DNA from: Takakia lepidozioides
Lineage: Eukaryota; Streptophyta; Takakiopsida; Takakiales; Takakiaceae
DNA: 64,000 nt
Assembly: GCA_030704615.1 (NCBI GenBank)
Contig: CM060732.1
Coordinates: 35,507,053-35,571,052 of the forward strand
Direction of reading: 5' to 3'
A program made the position numbers and the translations under genes. A model generated the notes under the pieces. That model was given only the letters and a program-made list of their open reading frames with translations, was not told where the DNA came from and ran no database searches. Position 1 is the first letter of the stretch; every line of letters starts with the position of its first letter. Of this stretch, positions 44,759 through 56,380 are shown piece by piece.

Positions 44759-45484
44759 TGTCGCGGCCCTTTGCCTTGAGGGCAGGGGGTCGGGACACAT
44801 GAGGGGCTGCCCCTGTGGTGGGGGCAGCGGCAGCGATAGGTATGGGGGGCTGAAGCACCCTTGAGTGCCCAAGGCACTCAAGGAGGCGGAGGCGCTCACT
44901 AGGCGGAGCCCCGCACACCGGGTTGCGGTGGGGGTGGCTCCACAAGGGGTGGTGGTAGCTTAGCGGGACTTAGTGGGGGTGGCATAGGACTCACCATGGG
45001 GGCGGAGACCTCGTGGTGGGAGTCGTGGGGAGTCTTGGGACTCATCACGGTCCATAGGGGCCGTGGTGAGCGGGCCAAGACTCACCGCGACTCATCACCG
45101 GGAGTCAAGGGTTTTCGTGGTGGTTCGCCATAAAATGGCATGGCTGGTTGTGGAACCCCCGCGGACAGCTACAAAAGTATATATAGGGAGTAGTAACCCC
45201 AAGAACGGTGCAAGCCCGTTGGTGACCAAAAACTAGTGAGTAAGCGTGCGAGCCGGAAAGCGACCAAAGAGTGGGGAGCTGTTCCGGACTGCCATCTACC
45301 AAAGGGAATTCTCCTAGTCCCAAATAGGTGGAGGGTTTAGTGGGGAGCGAAGGGGGACCGTTATGTCCCGGTGAGCAGCCGAAGCTCCAAGTTGGCCCGG
45401 GCGGCCAGGTTGGGAGTCAGGCGCGCGCATCAAAGCGAGTAACTATGACTTGAAGGGGAGCTTACTGAAGTGAGGTGCGCGACA
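44759..45484 (+). mobile_element. 5' LTR of the young chromovirus
   Basis: 726 bp, bounded by TGTCGCGG and CGCGACA. Differs from the 3' LTR by about four substitutions by eye and no length change. TATATATA at about 45,179 is the likely promoter TATA box. The open frames across it are not genes. Confidence 0.95.
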
Positions 45485-45486
45485 CT

Positions 45487-45498
45487 TGGTATCAGAGC
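45487..45498 (+). other. Primer-binding site for initiator tRNA-Met
   Basis: TGGTATCAGAGC begins two bases after the 5' LTR. It is complementary to the 3' end of plant initiator tRNA-Met, the standard primer of many plant LTR retrotransposons. Confidence 0.92.
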
Positions 45499-45539
45499 TT
45501 AGAGTTCAGTACGCGATCGTCCTTGGGATTGGCCTCATC

Positions 45540-46720
45540 ATGGGGTCGGGCAAGCCAAAGCGAAAGCGGAACGGCCCAAAAGATGATGATCCCAGTGAGC
45601 CCGATGGGGCGGCGTGTCACCGAGGCGGCCGTTTGAGGAAGCGATGCATGTTTCCGAAAACGAGGCCGCCCAAGAGCGGGAGGAATCCGAGAGGAGTCGG
45701 AGCCCGATGAATCCTTGAGAGCTCCGACAAACCAAGAGATGCCTCCCATGCCGGCAGCCTTTTGGGAAGGGTTGTTGGCGCAGTTTGGCGGGACGTTGAA
45801 AGACGTGTTGAAGGCGGCTAATGCCACTTCCGGTAAGGCAAAGTTTAAGGTGAAGCCTAAGGAACCTGGCACCTTCGAGGGCGTCCGAAATCGGAAGGCA
45901 CTCAACACCTGGCTCTTGGAGCTAGAGCAGTACTTCCGGGCGGCCAAGTTGAGTGACGAGGATCGGGTGGAAGTGGCTCCCACCTATTTGAGGGGCTATG
46001 CTCAACAATGGTGGCAGAAACGCCTTCACAACCGAGGTCCAAGCCCGGAAACATTGAACTGGAGTGGGTTCAAGGAATTGATGAAGAGACAGTTTGTGCC
46101 CCTCAACGCGTCCTGGCTTGCCCGGGACAAGATGAGGAATTTGAAGCAAACACATGACATTCGGGGGTATGTCCAGGCTTTCAATGTGTGTTGCTCGAAG
46201 TCGCGGACATGGCAGAACCAGAAATGGTCTTCAACTTTGTGGCGGGACTGGCCCCATGGGCCAGGCGGAAGTTGGAGGAGAAGCCACCCAAGACTTTGAA
46301 CGAGGCTATTGAGAGGGCTGAATGTTTCTCAGATGTCCCTAGGGGTGAAAGACAAGGCCGTACGGAGCTGAACCACAAGAAGATTCGGCGGGAAGGTGAC
46401 TCCTTCCGACCGGAAAAGAAGTGGGATAGGCCACGCGGCGAAAATGGCACGTGGAAATCGAAGGGAGGGCCTTCACACGTCAAGGCGGCACCCGGTGCTT
46501 CGAAAGGAAAAGCGGGTGGAGCGGCTTATGGCGAACAGAAGGCGACCTTTGATGGAGTGTGTTTCAATTGCGGGGAGCCCGGGCACATGGCCAAGAAGTG
46601 CACAAAGCCCCGACAATTGAACATGACTCGGGCGACCACGGAGATGTCGGAAGATACCATCAGTCGCTTGGTGGAAGCGGTGGTCGCCAGGACTTGCAAG
46701 GTAGGCAAATTTTCTTGTGA
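45540..46720 (+). pseudogene. Chromovirus gag
   Basis: Starts at ATG 45,540 (MGSGKPKRKRNGPKDDD). After an early frameshift, the capsid core runs through VRNRKALNTWLLELEQYFRA, VAPTYLRGYAQQWWQKRL and FKELMKRQFVPLNASWLARD. A one-base loss near 46,190 moves the frame. MAEPEMVFNFVAGLAPWARR and the CCHC knuckle CFNCGEPGHMAKKC (about 46,558-46,600) follow. The minus-strand copy lacks the 46,190 lesion, so the ancestor was open. Gag forms the particle and binds element RNA. Confidence 0.88.
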
Positions 46721-47231
46721 GTTGTATCAGGAAACTGGCGCCTTACGAAAAGGGAGTCAGTTATTGTTCGTGGGTGGGATAATATCCGGAACTAATGTGT
46801 CGTTGTTGGTGGACACAGGAGCGTCGCACTCCTTCATGACACCGGCAACGGCACAAAAGCTGGGACTCCCGACAAGTGACGTGGGGGCCTCTATTGAGGT
46901 GCGTTCTGCCAAAGGAGAACCACAGTTGGCGACAAGGTTGGCGATTGATGTTCCTCTTCAACTGGGGAGTTGGGAGGGACGTGAGAACTTCACCATCTGC
47001 GAGATCGATGGAGTGGATCTCATTTTGGGGATGACCTTTTTGAGCAAATCCGGAGCGGTCATAGATGGCCGCAAGAGAGTAGTCACGCTGCCATGTGGGA
47101 ATGGTGGCGAGGTTTTACGAGTGTCTGAAACGCCCAAATCCGTGGGAGGGCGAATAAACCTTCTGTCAGCAAAGGAGTGGGCCGTGGAGGAGGCACACGA
47201 GCCCCAGTTTTTGCTTTACATTAAGAAGTGA
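46721..47231 (+). pseudogene. Chromovirus aspartic protease
   Basis: Continues the gag frame. VSLLVDTGASHSFMTPAT (active-site D-T-G at about 46,810) and later VDLILGMTFLSKSGAVID show a pepsin-like retroviral protease. The frame ends with TGA at 47,229-47,231, where a one-base deletion relative to the other copy separates protease from RT. The ancestral polyprotein was probably continuous. Confidence 0.88.
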
Positions 47232-48260
47232 AAGGAGAAGGCGATGGGGAGCCGAGCCCAGATTGGATCAAGGGGATTTTGGAGAAATACCAGGATGTGA
47301 TGCCGGAGGATTTACCAAGCGGCTTGCCACCGCGAAGAGGAGTTGACCACAAGATTGAGGTGATACCGGGATCGGAACCGCCTGCCAAGGCGCCCTACCG
47401 GTTGAGCCACAGAGAGTTGGTCGAGCTGAAGACTCAGCTCAAGGATCTAATGTCAAAGGGGTACATCCGGCCGAGTAAGTCACCTTACGGAGCCCCGGTG
47501 CTATTCGCAGACAAGAAGGATGGGACGCTGCGGATGTGTGTCGATTACAGGGCTCTGAATAAGGTGACTATCAAAAACCGGTACCCTTTGCCAAGGATCG
47601 ACGACCTCTTTGATCGGTTGGCAGGAGCGAAGTATTTCAGCCGGATCGACTTGCGCTCCGGCTATCATCAAATTCGGGTGGCGGAAGGAGATGAGGAGAA
47701 GACCGCGTGCAGGACAAGGTATGGTTCATATGAGTTCTTGGTGATGCCTTTTGGGCTCACCAATGCACCTGCAACCTTTAGCACGCTGATGAACAGCCTT
47801 TTTCAGGAGTGGTTGGATGACTTTGTGATCGTGTACATCGACGACATCTTGGTGTACTCGAAAACAAAGGAAGAGCACCTGGAGCACCTCAAAAGGGTGT
47901 TCCAAAAGTTGCGGGAAGGGAAGCTGTATGCCAAAGCTTCAAAGTGCGAATTCGGGGTCACGAAAGTGGAGTTCTTGGGGCATGTGATTACACAGGATGG
48001 GATCAAAATGGATGACAGAAAGGTGAGGGCGATCTTGGACTGGGAGCCTCCGACTTCGGTCCCGGGAGTGCGATCCTTCCTAGGACTCGCCTCCTATTAC
48101 CGGAAGTATGTGAGAAATTTTGCCAAGATCGCGGGGCCGCTGTCGGACCTTCTGTGTAAATCTAAAGTCTGGGCATGGAACACCTTTTGTGGCCAAGCTT
48201 TTGCTGAATTGAAGCAGCGGATGGCGGAAGCTCCAGTCTTGAAAATCCCGAGTTCGATCG
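47228..48260 (+). CDS. Chromovirus reverse transcriptase
   Basis: An intact RT frame: [78 protein letters not shown] and the catalytic Y-I-D-D box (47,834-47,845) in [14 protein letters not shown]. The connection domain [20 protein letters not shown] follows. A frameshift at about 48,250 separates it from RNase H. It would copy element RNA into DNA. Confidence 0.93.
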
Positions 48261-48697
48261 TCCATTTGAGATTCATACAGATGCGTCGGACTTCGCGATT
48301 GGGGGTGTACTTATGCAAGATGGACGTCCAGTGGCTTACGAAAGTAAGAAACTGAATGAAGTGGAGCGACGGTGGCCGACGCACGAAAAAGAGATAAGGC
48401 GGTGGTGCATTGCCTTGAGCTTTGGCGCCACTATGTTGGTTCCAACCCAGTGAAGGTGTTCACGGACAATGTCACGGTGAAGTATTTTGCCACGCAGCCC
48501 AAGTTGTCCCCAAAACAACTTAGGTGGCAAGATACTTTGGCGGTGTTCGACGTGGATATCCAGTACAAACCGGGACGGGACAATGTGGTGGCCGATGCTT
48601 TAAGTAGAAAGCAGCAGCTCTTGTTGGTGTACAAGGGCGAGACGGCACTCCAAAGGAAGATCCGAAGGCTTGCCGGAAGGATGAGCTGGCGAAGTCC
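48261..48697 (+). pseudogene. Chromovirus RNase H (frameshifted)
   Basis: The minus copy shows the intact motifs ([38 protein letters not shown]). Here single-base losses near 48,250, 48,393 and 48,665 break the frame. The readable part is [20 protein letters not shown] to NVVADALSRKQQLLLVYKGE. It would remove the RNA strand during reverse transcription. Confidence 0.88.
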
Positions 48698-49686
48698 GTG
48701 ATGCAGGACTTGAGGATGGGGGTTAAATCGCAGTTCCACTTGCAAAATGGACTGCTCCGGTATAAGCAAAAGCGTCTCTACGTGCCAAAGGGAGGGATCA
48801 GAGATAGCCTCTTGAGAGAATGCCATGATAGCCCGCTTGCGGGCCACGGCGGAGCCAAGCGCACTGCGGCACTCTTGAAGAAAGGGTATTTCTGGCCCAA
48901 ACTGAGGGAGGAGGCAGAGGAGTATGTCAAGACATGCACCACATGCCAACAAAACCAGAGCGAGTACAAAAAGCAAGCGGGGCTGTTACAACCCTTGCCG
49001 ATTCCAGAGGGACTTGGGAAAGCGTCTCGATGGATTTCATGACTGCTATGCCGCTGTCAAAAGGATTCGATGCAATCATGGTGGTGGTGGATAGGTTCAG
49101 TAAAATGGGCCATTTCATCCCCACCAAGGAGACGGCAATGGCGCAGGAGACAGGGCGACTTTACTTCGCCCACGTCTTAAAGCATCATGGAGTCCCGAAG
49201 GATATTGTCTCGGACCGCGATCCAAAGTTTACGAGTAAATTTTGGAGGGCACTTTGGAAGAAGATGGGGACGAGGCTGAAGATGAGCACCGCCTTCCGAC
49301 CTACGACGGACGGCCAAACGGAAAGAGTGAATTCCGTAGTGAAGCAATTCTTGCGGAATTACGTGTCGGCAGACCAATCAGACTGGATGGAACACTTAGA
49401 CGCGGCAGAGTTCTGTTATAATAACACAGAACACTCCGCAACGGGAGTTTCCCCTTTCGTATTGGTCTATGGAAAAGCACCTCTGGTGCCGACAAGTTGG
49501 GCCGCCCAGGACGTTGAGGAACCGGCAATAGCGGCGGTACTGGAAGAACGCGAGCGTTTGTTGAAGCTCGCAAAGTACAATATTGCCAAAGCTAGGAAAC
49601 GGTATGAAAGGCAGGCGAATCGGAAGCGGAGGGAAGTGAAGTTTGAGGCAGGCACAGAGGTCTGGTTGAACATCAAGAATTTCTGA
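48698..49686 (+). CDS. Chromovirus integrase
   Basis: Two overlapping frames. The H2C2 zinc-binding module is at 48,820-48,960 (HDSPLAGHGGAKRTAALLKK, CTTCQQNQ). After a frameshift near 49,015 comes the DDE core: Asp in VSMDFMTAMP, Asp in IVSDRDPKF (about 49,215) and Glu in DGQTERVNSV (about 49,320). The basic tail KARKRYERQANRKRR ends at a stop (49,684) that cuts it from the GPY/F and chromodomain region. It would insert the cDNA. Confidence 0.9.
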
Positions 49687-50150
49687 CTACCTCCGGAAGT
49701 GAGTCCGAAGTTCGTACCTCCGTATGCGGGACCCTTTCGCATTCGGAAGGTTATGAATGAGGATGTGTATGAATTGGAGCTGCCGCAAACAGCAAGGTGC
49801 ACCCAGTATTCCATGTCTCCCTTTTGAAGCCTTACTTCAAAGATGAAGCGCGTCCGAATCGGCATCAAGTGTTGCGTCCGCCACCTATGCTGTTGGATCA
49901 TGAAAATGAACCTGAGTACGAGGTGGAGGCAATACTTAAGTCGAGGAGGTTCAAGAACCGAGAAACGGAGTATCTCGTCAAATGGAAGGGCTATCATCAT
50001 GTGGAGGCATCTTGGGTGCGTGCCTCAGAAATGGGAAACGCATCCGAGGCGGTTGCAGCTTTGAAGGGCGACCTCAAAAGCGGAAGAAACGTTGATGGGG
50101 ACATCAACCTTGGAGCGTGGGGGAGGAAATGCATGCTTAGCCCGGCTTAG
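49687..50150 (+). pseudogene. Chromodomain at integrase C-terminus
   Basis: The GPY/F-like link PYAGPFRIRKVMNED (about 49,720-49,765) precedes HPVFHVSLLKPYFKDEA. A chromodomain follows: YEVEAILKSRRFKNRETEYL then VKWKGYHHVEASWVRASE (about 49,918-50,030), with W-K-G-Y and the second Trp in place. Chromodomains bind modified histone H3 and guide integration to heterochromatin. A stop and a frame change separate it from the core. Confidence 0.9.
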
Positions 50151-50999
50151 CTAGCTTAGGAATCCGATTACAAAAACTTGTATTGTACAAAAATTTGTTA
50201 TAAAGGAAATGGGTTCCAAATGTTGTGCGTCCTATTTTGTTTGGAATGGTGATGCATGGTATGGTTGGCTAGTGTGTAGAATGCATGCTAGCTTATAAAA
50301 GTGGGAGAGGTAAATTGGGTTAATCGTGTGTTTGCGTAGTGCCGAAATCGGGTGACCCCATCCAAGGGGCAAGGAAACTTGCGCCTTCTTTGGGAGTTCA
50401 CGTGCTAGTGCGCACCTGGCGCGTGCGCGTACTATAACTGCGCTACCGAGGGGGTTGCCTTGTAGTGCGGGCTAACGCGGAAGCTACGTGCTTCCGTTCA
50501 CGTACTATAATCGTGTAGCCTCGGGACGAAGTCGTAGTGCGGCTTTGGCGTGTTCCCGTACCTCAGGCCAGCATTCCAAGGCGGACCCAATTGTAGTGAT
50601 TGGGGCGCACGGTTGGTTCAAGGTTATCTTCCTAGTCAAAGAGGGTTCCAGGTGAACCCTTGCTCAAGGTGATGCCAAAAGCGGCATCATGAGCGATCGC
50701 AAGCAATGTTGTTGCAGTAAGGCGATTCGATCCTCGGGGAGGATCGTTCCTTGGCCTTGAAGTAGGCCAAGAAGAGTGCACTGGGTGAGCTGGAGAGGCT
50801 CCACCCTTGGCCGGGACTTGGAGGAAGTCGGCCGAACTAGCTAGTGGAGAGTAGAGTCAAGTGTGGGGTTTGGTTCTTTGCCATGGGACGCCATGGTGCG
50901 GAAACAAACTCCTTGATGTGGGACGCCACAACTTGGATGTTCGTTTCTACAAAATGGACAAGTCGATGAGGACATCGACTCCCTGTTGGTAGGGGAGTG
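50151..50999 (+). other. 3' untranslated region of chromovirus
   Basis: About 850 bp of non-coding sequence between the chromodomain stop and the 3' LTR. The purine-rich GGTAGGGGAGTG just before 51,000 is the likely polypurine tract. Confidence 0.7.
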
Positions 51000-51725
51000 T
51001 GTCGCGGCCCTTTGCCTTGAGGGCAGGGGGTCGGGACACATGAGGGGCTGCCCCTGTGGTGGGGGCAGCGGCAGCGATAGGTATGGGGGGCTGAAGCACC
51101 CTTGAGTGCCCAAGGCACTCAAGGAGGCGGAGGCGCTCACTAGGTGGAGCCCCGCACACCGGGTTGCGGTGGGGGTGGCTCCACAAGGGGTGGTGGTAGC
51201 TTAGCGGGACTTAGTGGGGGTGGCATAGGACTCACCATGGGGGCGGAGACCTCGTGGTGGGAGTCGTGGGGAGTCTTGGGACTCATCACGGTCCATAGGG
51301 GCCGTGGTGAGCGGGCCAAGACTCACCGCGACTCATCACCGGGAGTCGAGGGTTTTCGTGGTGGTTCGCCATAAAATGGAATGGCTGGTTGTGGAACCCC
51401 CGCGGACAGCTACAAAAGTATATATAGGGAGTAGTAACCCCAAGAACGGTGCAAGCCCGTTGGTGACCAAAAACTAGTGAGTAAGCGTGCGAGCCGGAAA
51501 GCGACCAAAGAGTGGGGAGCTGTTCCGGACTGCCATCTACCAAAGGGAATTCTCCTAGTCCCAAATAGGTGGAGGGTTTAGTGGGGAGCGAAGGGGGACC
51601 GTTATGTCCCGGTGAGCAGCCGAAGCTCCAAGTTGGCCCGGGCGGCCAGGTTGGGAGTCAGGCGCGCGCATCAAAGCGAGTAACTATGACTTGAAGGGGA
51701 GCTTACCGAAGTGAGGTGCGCGACA
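51000..51725 (+). mobile_element. 3' LTR of the young chromovirus
   Basis: 726 bp from TGTCGCGG to CGCGACA, about 99.4 percent identical to the 5' LTR by eye. The four differences are at a T/C near 51,143, an A/G near 51,348, a C/A near 51,380 and a T/C near 51,707. It is followed by TACTG. Confidence 0.95.
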
Positions 51726-53045
51726 TACTGGATATCCACGTCGAACACCGCCAAAGTATCTTGCCACCTAAGTTGTTTTGGGGACAACTTGGGCTGCGTG
51801 GCAAAATACTTCACCGTGACATTGTCCGTAAACACCTTCACTGGGTTGGAACCAACATAGTGGCGCCAAAGCTCAAGACAGTGCACCACCGCCTTCATCT
51901 CTTTCTCGTGCGTCGGCCACCGTCGCTCCACTTCATTCAGTTTCTTACTTTTGTAAGCCACTGGACGTCCATCTTGCATCAGTACACCCCCAATCGCGAA
52001 GTCCGACGCATCTGTATGAATCTCAAACGGACGATCGAACTCCGGGATTTTCAAGACTGGAGCTTCCACCATCCGCTGCTTCAATTCAGCAAAAGCTTGG
52101 CCACAAAAGGTGTTCCATGCCCAGACTTTGGACTTACACAGAAGGTCTGACAGCGGCCCCGCGATCTTGGCAAAATTTCTCACATACTTCCGGTAATAGG
52201 AGGCGAGTCCTAGGAAGGATCGCACTCCCGGGACCGAAGTTGGAGGCTCCCAGTCCAAGATTGCCCTCACCTTCCTGTCATCCATTCTGATCCTATCCTG
52301 TGTAATCACATGCCCCAGGAACTCCACTTTTGTGACCCCGAATTCGCACTTTGAAGCTTTGGCATACAGCTTCCCTTCCCGCAATTTCTGGAACACCCTT
52401 TTGAGGTGCTCCAGGTGCTCTTCCTTTGTTCTCGAATACACCAAGATGTCGTCGATGTACACGATCACAAAGTCATCCAACCACTCCTGGAAAAGGTTGT
52501 TCATCAGCGTGCTAAAAGTCGCGGGAGCGTTGGTGAGTCCAAAAGGCATCACCAAGAACTCATATGAACCATACCTTATCCTGCACGCGGTCTTCTCCTC
52601 ATCTCCTTCCGCCACTCGAATTTGATGATAGCCAGAGCGGAGATCGATCCGGCTGAAATACTTCGCTCCTGCCAACCGATCGAAAAGGTCGTCGATCCTT
52701 GGCAAAGGGTACCGGTTTTTGATAGTCACCTTATGCAAAGCCCTCTAATCGATGCACATCCGCAGCGTCCCATCCTTCTTGTCTGCGAATAGCACCGGGG
52801 CTCCGTAAGGTGACTTACTCGGCCGGATGTACCCCTTTGACATTAGATCTTTGAGTTGAGTCTTCAGCTCGACCAACTCTCTGTGGCTCAACCGGTAGGG
52901 CGCCTTGGCAGGAGGTTCCGATCCCGGTATCACCTCAATCTTGTGGTCAACTCCTCTTCGCGGTGGCAAGCCGCTTGGTAAATCCTCCGGCATCACATCC
53001 TGGTATTTCTCCAAAATCCCCTTGATCCAATCTGGGCTCGGCTCC
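51726..53045 (-). pseudogene. Host chromovirus, RT and RNase H (minus)
   Basis: Read from 53,045: [20 protein letters not shown] ... RMCID, then a TAG stop at about 52,745 where the other copy has Tyr (CVDYRAL). The frame resumes as [20 protein letters not shown], includes [14 protein letters not shown] and runs on as an intact RNase H ([28 protein letters not shown]). It is cut at 51,726 by the inserted element. Confidence 0.92.
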
Positions 53046-54396
53046 CATCGCCTTCTCCCTTCACTTCTCTAATGTAGAGCAAAAACTGGGGCTCGTGTGC
53101 CTCCTCCACGGCCCACTCCTTTGCTGACAGAAGGTTTATTCGCCCTCCCACGGGTTTGGGCGTTTTCGACACTCGTAAGACCTCGCCACCATTGCCACAT
53201 GGCAGCGTGACTACTCTCTTGCGGCCATCTATGACCGCTCCGGATTTGCTCAAAAAGGTCATCCCCAAAATGAGATCTACTCCATCAATCTCGCAGATGG
53301 TGAAATTCTCACGTCCCTCCCAACTCCCCAGTTGAAGAGGAACATCAAACGCCAACCTTGTCGCCAATTGCGGTTCTCCTTTGGCAGAACGCACCTCAAT
53401 AGAGGCCCCCACGTCACTTGTCGGGAGTCCCAGCTTTTGTGTCGTTGCCGGTGTCATGAAGGAGTGCGACGCTCCTGTGTCCACCAACAACGACACGTTA
53501 GTTCCGGATATTATCCCATCCACGAACAATAACTGACTCCCTTTACGTAAGGCGCCAGTTTTCCTGATACAACTCACAAGAAAATTTGCCAACCTTGCAA
53601 GTCCTGGCGACCACCGCTTCTACCAAGCGGCTAATGGTATCTTCTGACAGCTCTGTGGTCGCCCGAGTCATGTTCAATTGTCGGGGCTTCATGCACTTCT
53701 TGGCCATGTGCCCGGGCTCCCCGCAATTGAAACACACACCATCAAAGGTCGCCTTCTGTCCGCCATAGGCCGCTCCACCCGCTTTTCCTTTCGAAGCACC
53801 GGGTGTCGCCTTGACTTGTGAAGGCCCTCCCTTCGATTTCCACGTGCCATTGTCGCCGCGTGGGCTATCCCACTTCTTTTCCGGTCGGAAGGAGTCACCT
53901 TCCCGCCGGGTCTTCTTGTGGTTCAGCTCCGTACGGCCTTGTCTTTCACCCTTAGGGACATCCGAGAAACATTCAGCCCTCTCAATTGCCTCATTCAAAG
54001 TCTTAGGTGGCTTCTCCTCCAACTTCCGCTTGGCCCACGGGGCCAGTCCCGCCACAAAGTTGAAGACCATTTCTGGTTCTGCCATGTCCGCGACTTTGAG
54101 CAACAACACATTGAAAGCCTGGACATATCCCCGAATGTCATCTGTTTGCTTCAAATTCCTCATCTTGCCCCGGCTGAGCCAGGACGCGTTGAGGGGCACA
54201 AACTGCCTCTTCATCAATTCCTTGAACCCACTCCAGTTCAAGGTTTCCGGGCTTGGACCTCGGTCGTGAAGGCGTTTCTGCCACCATTGTTGAGCATAGC
54301 CCCTCAAATAGGTGGGAGCCACTTCCACCCGATCCTCGTCACTCAACTTGGCCGCCCGGAAGTACTGCTATAGCTCCAAGAGCCAGGTGTTGACAG
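53030..54396 (-). pseudogene. Host chromovirus, gag and protease (minus)
   Basis: From 54,396: the capsid starts mid-protein (NTWLLEL), then VAPTYLRGYAQQWWQKRL, MAEPEMVFNFVAGLAPWAKR, the CCHC knuckle CFNCGEPGHMAKKC, and protease VSLLVDTGASHSFMTPAT. Frameshifts lie near 53,545 and 53,050. The N-terminus and leader are deleted: the LTR fragment joins directly to capsid sequence at about 54,396. Confidence 0.9.
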
Positions 54397-54917
54397 CACC
54401 CCACTCTTTGGTCGCTTTCCGGCTCGCTCGCTTACTCACTAGTTTTTGGTCACCAACGGGCTTGCACCGTTCTCGGGGTTACTACTCCCTATATATACTT
54501 CTGTAGTTGTCCGCGGGGGTTTCACAAACAACCATGCCATTTTATGGCGAACCACCACGAACACCCTCGACTCCCGGTGATGAGTCGCGGTGAGTCTTGG
54601 CCCACCCACCACGGCCCCCGTGGACCGTGATGAGTCCCAAGATTCCCCACGACTCCCACCACGAGGTCTCCGCCCCAGGGTGAGTCCTATGCCACCCCCA
54701 CTAAGTCCCGCTAAGCTACCACCACCCCTTGTGGAGCCACCCCCACCGCAACCCGGTGTGCGGGGCTCCACCTAGTGAGGGCCTCCGCCTCCTTGAGTGC
54801 TTTGGGCACTCAAGGGTGCTTCAGCCCCCCCATACCTATCGCTGCCACTACCCCCACCACAGGGGCAGCCCCTCTTGTGTCCCGACCCCCCTGCCCTCAA
54901 GGCAAAGGGCCGCGACA
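54397..54917 (-). mobile_element. Host chromovirus, 5' LTR (3'-truncated)
   Basis: Reverse complement of the first 520 or so bases of the LTR, ending CCGCGACA at 54,917. More diverged from the young LTRs than they are from each other. The TATA region appears as CTATATATAC near 54,490. The last 200 bases and the primer-binding site are missing. Confidence 0.88.
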
Positions 54918-55083
54918 AGTTCGGAGTTGTGGAGGGCAGTATCTAGCTCGAAGGCGAAGACATGCATGTCGGACAACGTCCCTACCTACATTGAAGCACC
55001 TGAGGGACAAAGCGGGCGGTTAGTAGCATGCGGCATGCAATTGCAATCGGGCCAGGGGACAAATTGTGCACGTGAAGGCTTAC

Positions 55084-55968
55084 CTGTGCCGCATGTGAGG
55101 TCAAGAATCTGCCCTTGGACATCCGAGCTCCACGAGGATTTGGATGAAAGCAGGGCTCCGGGTCCGGCTGTACCGCCACGGTTTGCCTATCTTTTTGTCC
55201 TTCGGCATACTGGAGTGGGGCACATAGTTGTAGAGGACATTGTAGGTAATAGGGTCCACAGCGGCATCAACAAGACGACCGTCTTTGCGGAATTTGAACG
55301 TAGACCCTCTCTTCACAAAACAATACGCCTCAAACAAGCACATCCAACAAAAAAAGGATCAACTCCAGGGTCTAGTTTAAATACACCACCATATGAAGTG
55401 AATGCAATAGATTGATAACTTACACTCTGGCCCTTTGTTCGCAACCCCTGTGTATTAATGCAGAACCATTTTTTGAGGAGGACCGGGGTGACACTTTTCG
55501 GTGTCCACCTTGCCACAACATTCTCTGTGGTCTTCCCTCTTGTGGCAAGGACCACCATACATCCACCGTCATCCAGGAGCATCCCCGCCAGCCCAAACCC
55601 GGCTCTCCAGTAGTCCTCAGTAAACCTGTTCCAGGTGGGCACACCATCCAGGCCCTCCAGCAACTCCCCATTTGGAATATCGAGGAGAATCATATCGCAG
55701 GCTCTCTCCACCTCCCCCCCCCCCCCCCCCCCCGAGTGCTCTTGCAATCCGTGCTCACAGCCGTGAAGAATTCCATCATGGCTTCCAAACCAGGGGTGTT
55801 TTTAGGCTCTGTACCGGCAGCCCTCTTCTTGGCTTTCCCCTTCGGCTCCTCCAGAGACTTGCTATGTGCCACCTTCTTCGCCCTCGCAGCCAGAGCGTCA
55901 ATGAAGCTCTCATTGACGCATTGGATGATGGTTGGGGGTTCTAGCTTTGGCCTCTGCGGAAACGTCAC
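55084..55968 (-). pseudogene. Beta-class-like DNA amino-methyltransferase gene, partial
   Basis: N-terminal part (55,968-55,735): ESFIDALAARAKKVAHSKSL and a basic KGKAKKRAAG, possibly a nuclear signal. A 20-nt C run (55,714-55,733) shifts the frame. Then CDMILLDIPNG, resembling motif IV with D-I-P-N for D-P-P-Y, and FGLAGMLLDDGGCMVVLATR. A 95-bp GT-AG intron (55,423-55,329) joins KGQS to AYCFVKRGSTFKFRKDG; KPWRYSRTRSPAFIQILVEL follows, then, one base out of frame, ILDLTCGTG, a motif I-like SAM loop, and a donor GTAAGC at 55,083. The order IV, X, I is that of circularly permuted beta-class N6A/N4C methyltransferases. It is broken or carries sequencing slips. The 3' part is lost next to the LTR at 54,917. 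Confidence 0.55.
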
Positions 55969-56380
55969 CGCCGAATAACACCGTGTAAATGGGCACCATT
56001 CACTTAGAGCCGTGACAACTAAAGCACATACGACTCAATCATAGGCTTCTAATTAACATAAGTAACCAGACGAGACACATCTCTCTTGGTGTCAAGAAAA
56101 TGCTCAGTCATGTCCTGATTATGTCAAACTCGTGTCCTGACAAAACCCCGATGGGTGTTCTCTGGAGTGTTGGCTGTATGTATGGCCTGTAACTTCATTT
56201 TTGGATGACCTTCAGAGTGCAATTCAGAGTTGGCCGTGGAGATGCTGGCCGTCAGATTGTCCTGATCGGACGGATGAGAACTCCTGTAATTAGGGGTTAT
56301 TTCTTTTTTTTTGGGGGGGGGGTATGACTACCTCCTCGAGCGCTTATTGTCGCTCATTCTTCTCTCTGCTCTCACTTTGC
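55969..56380. other. Gene-free spacer
   Basis: No supported gene. A G run of about ten lies at 56,313-56,322. Confidence 0.5.

Noticed and set aside
44712-45323. Open frames in the chromovirus LTRs (also 50,837-51,564)
   Set aside because: They lie entirely in LTR U3/R sequence, occur on both strands and have no domain. They are fixed by LTR duplication, not by coding selection.
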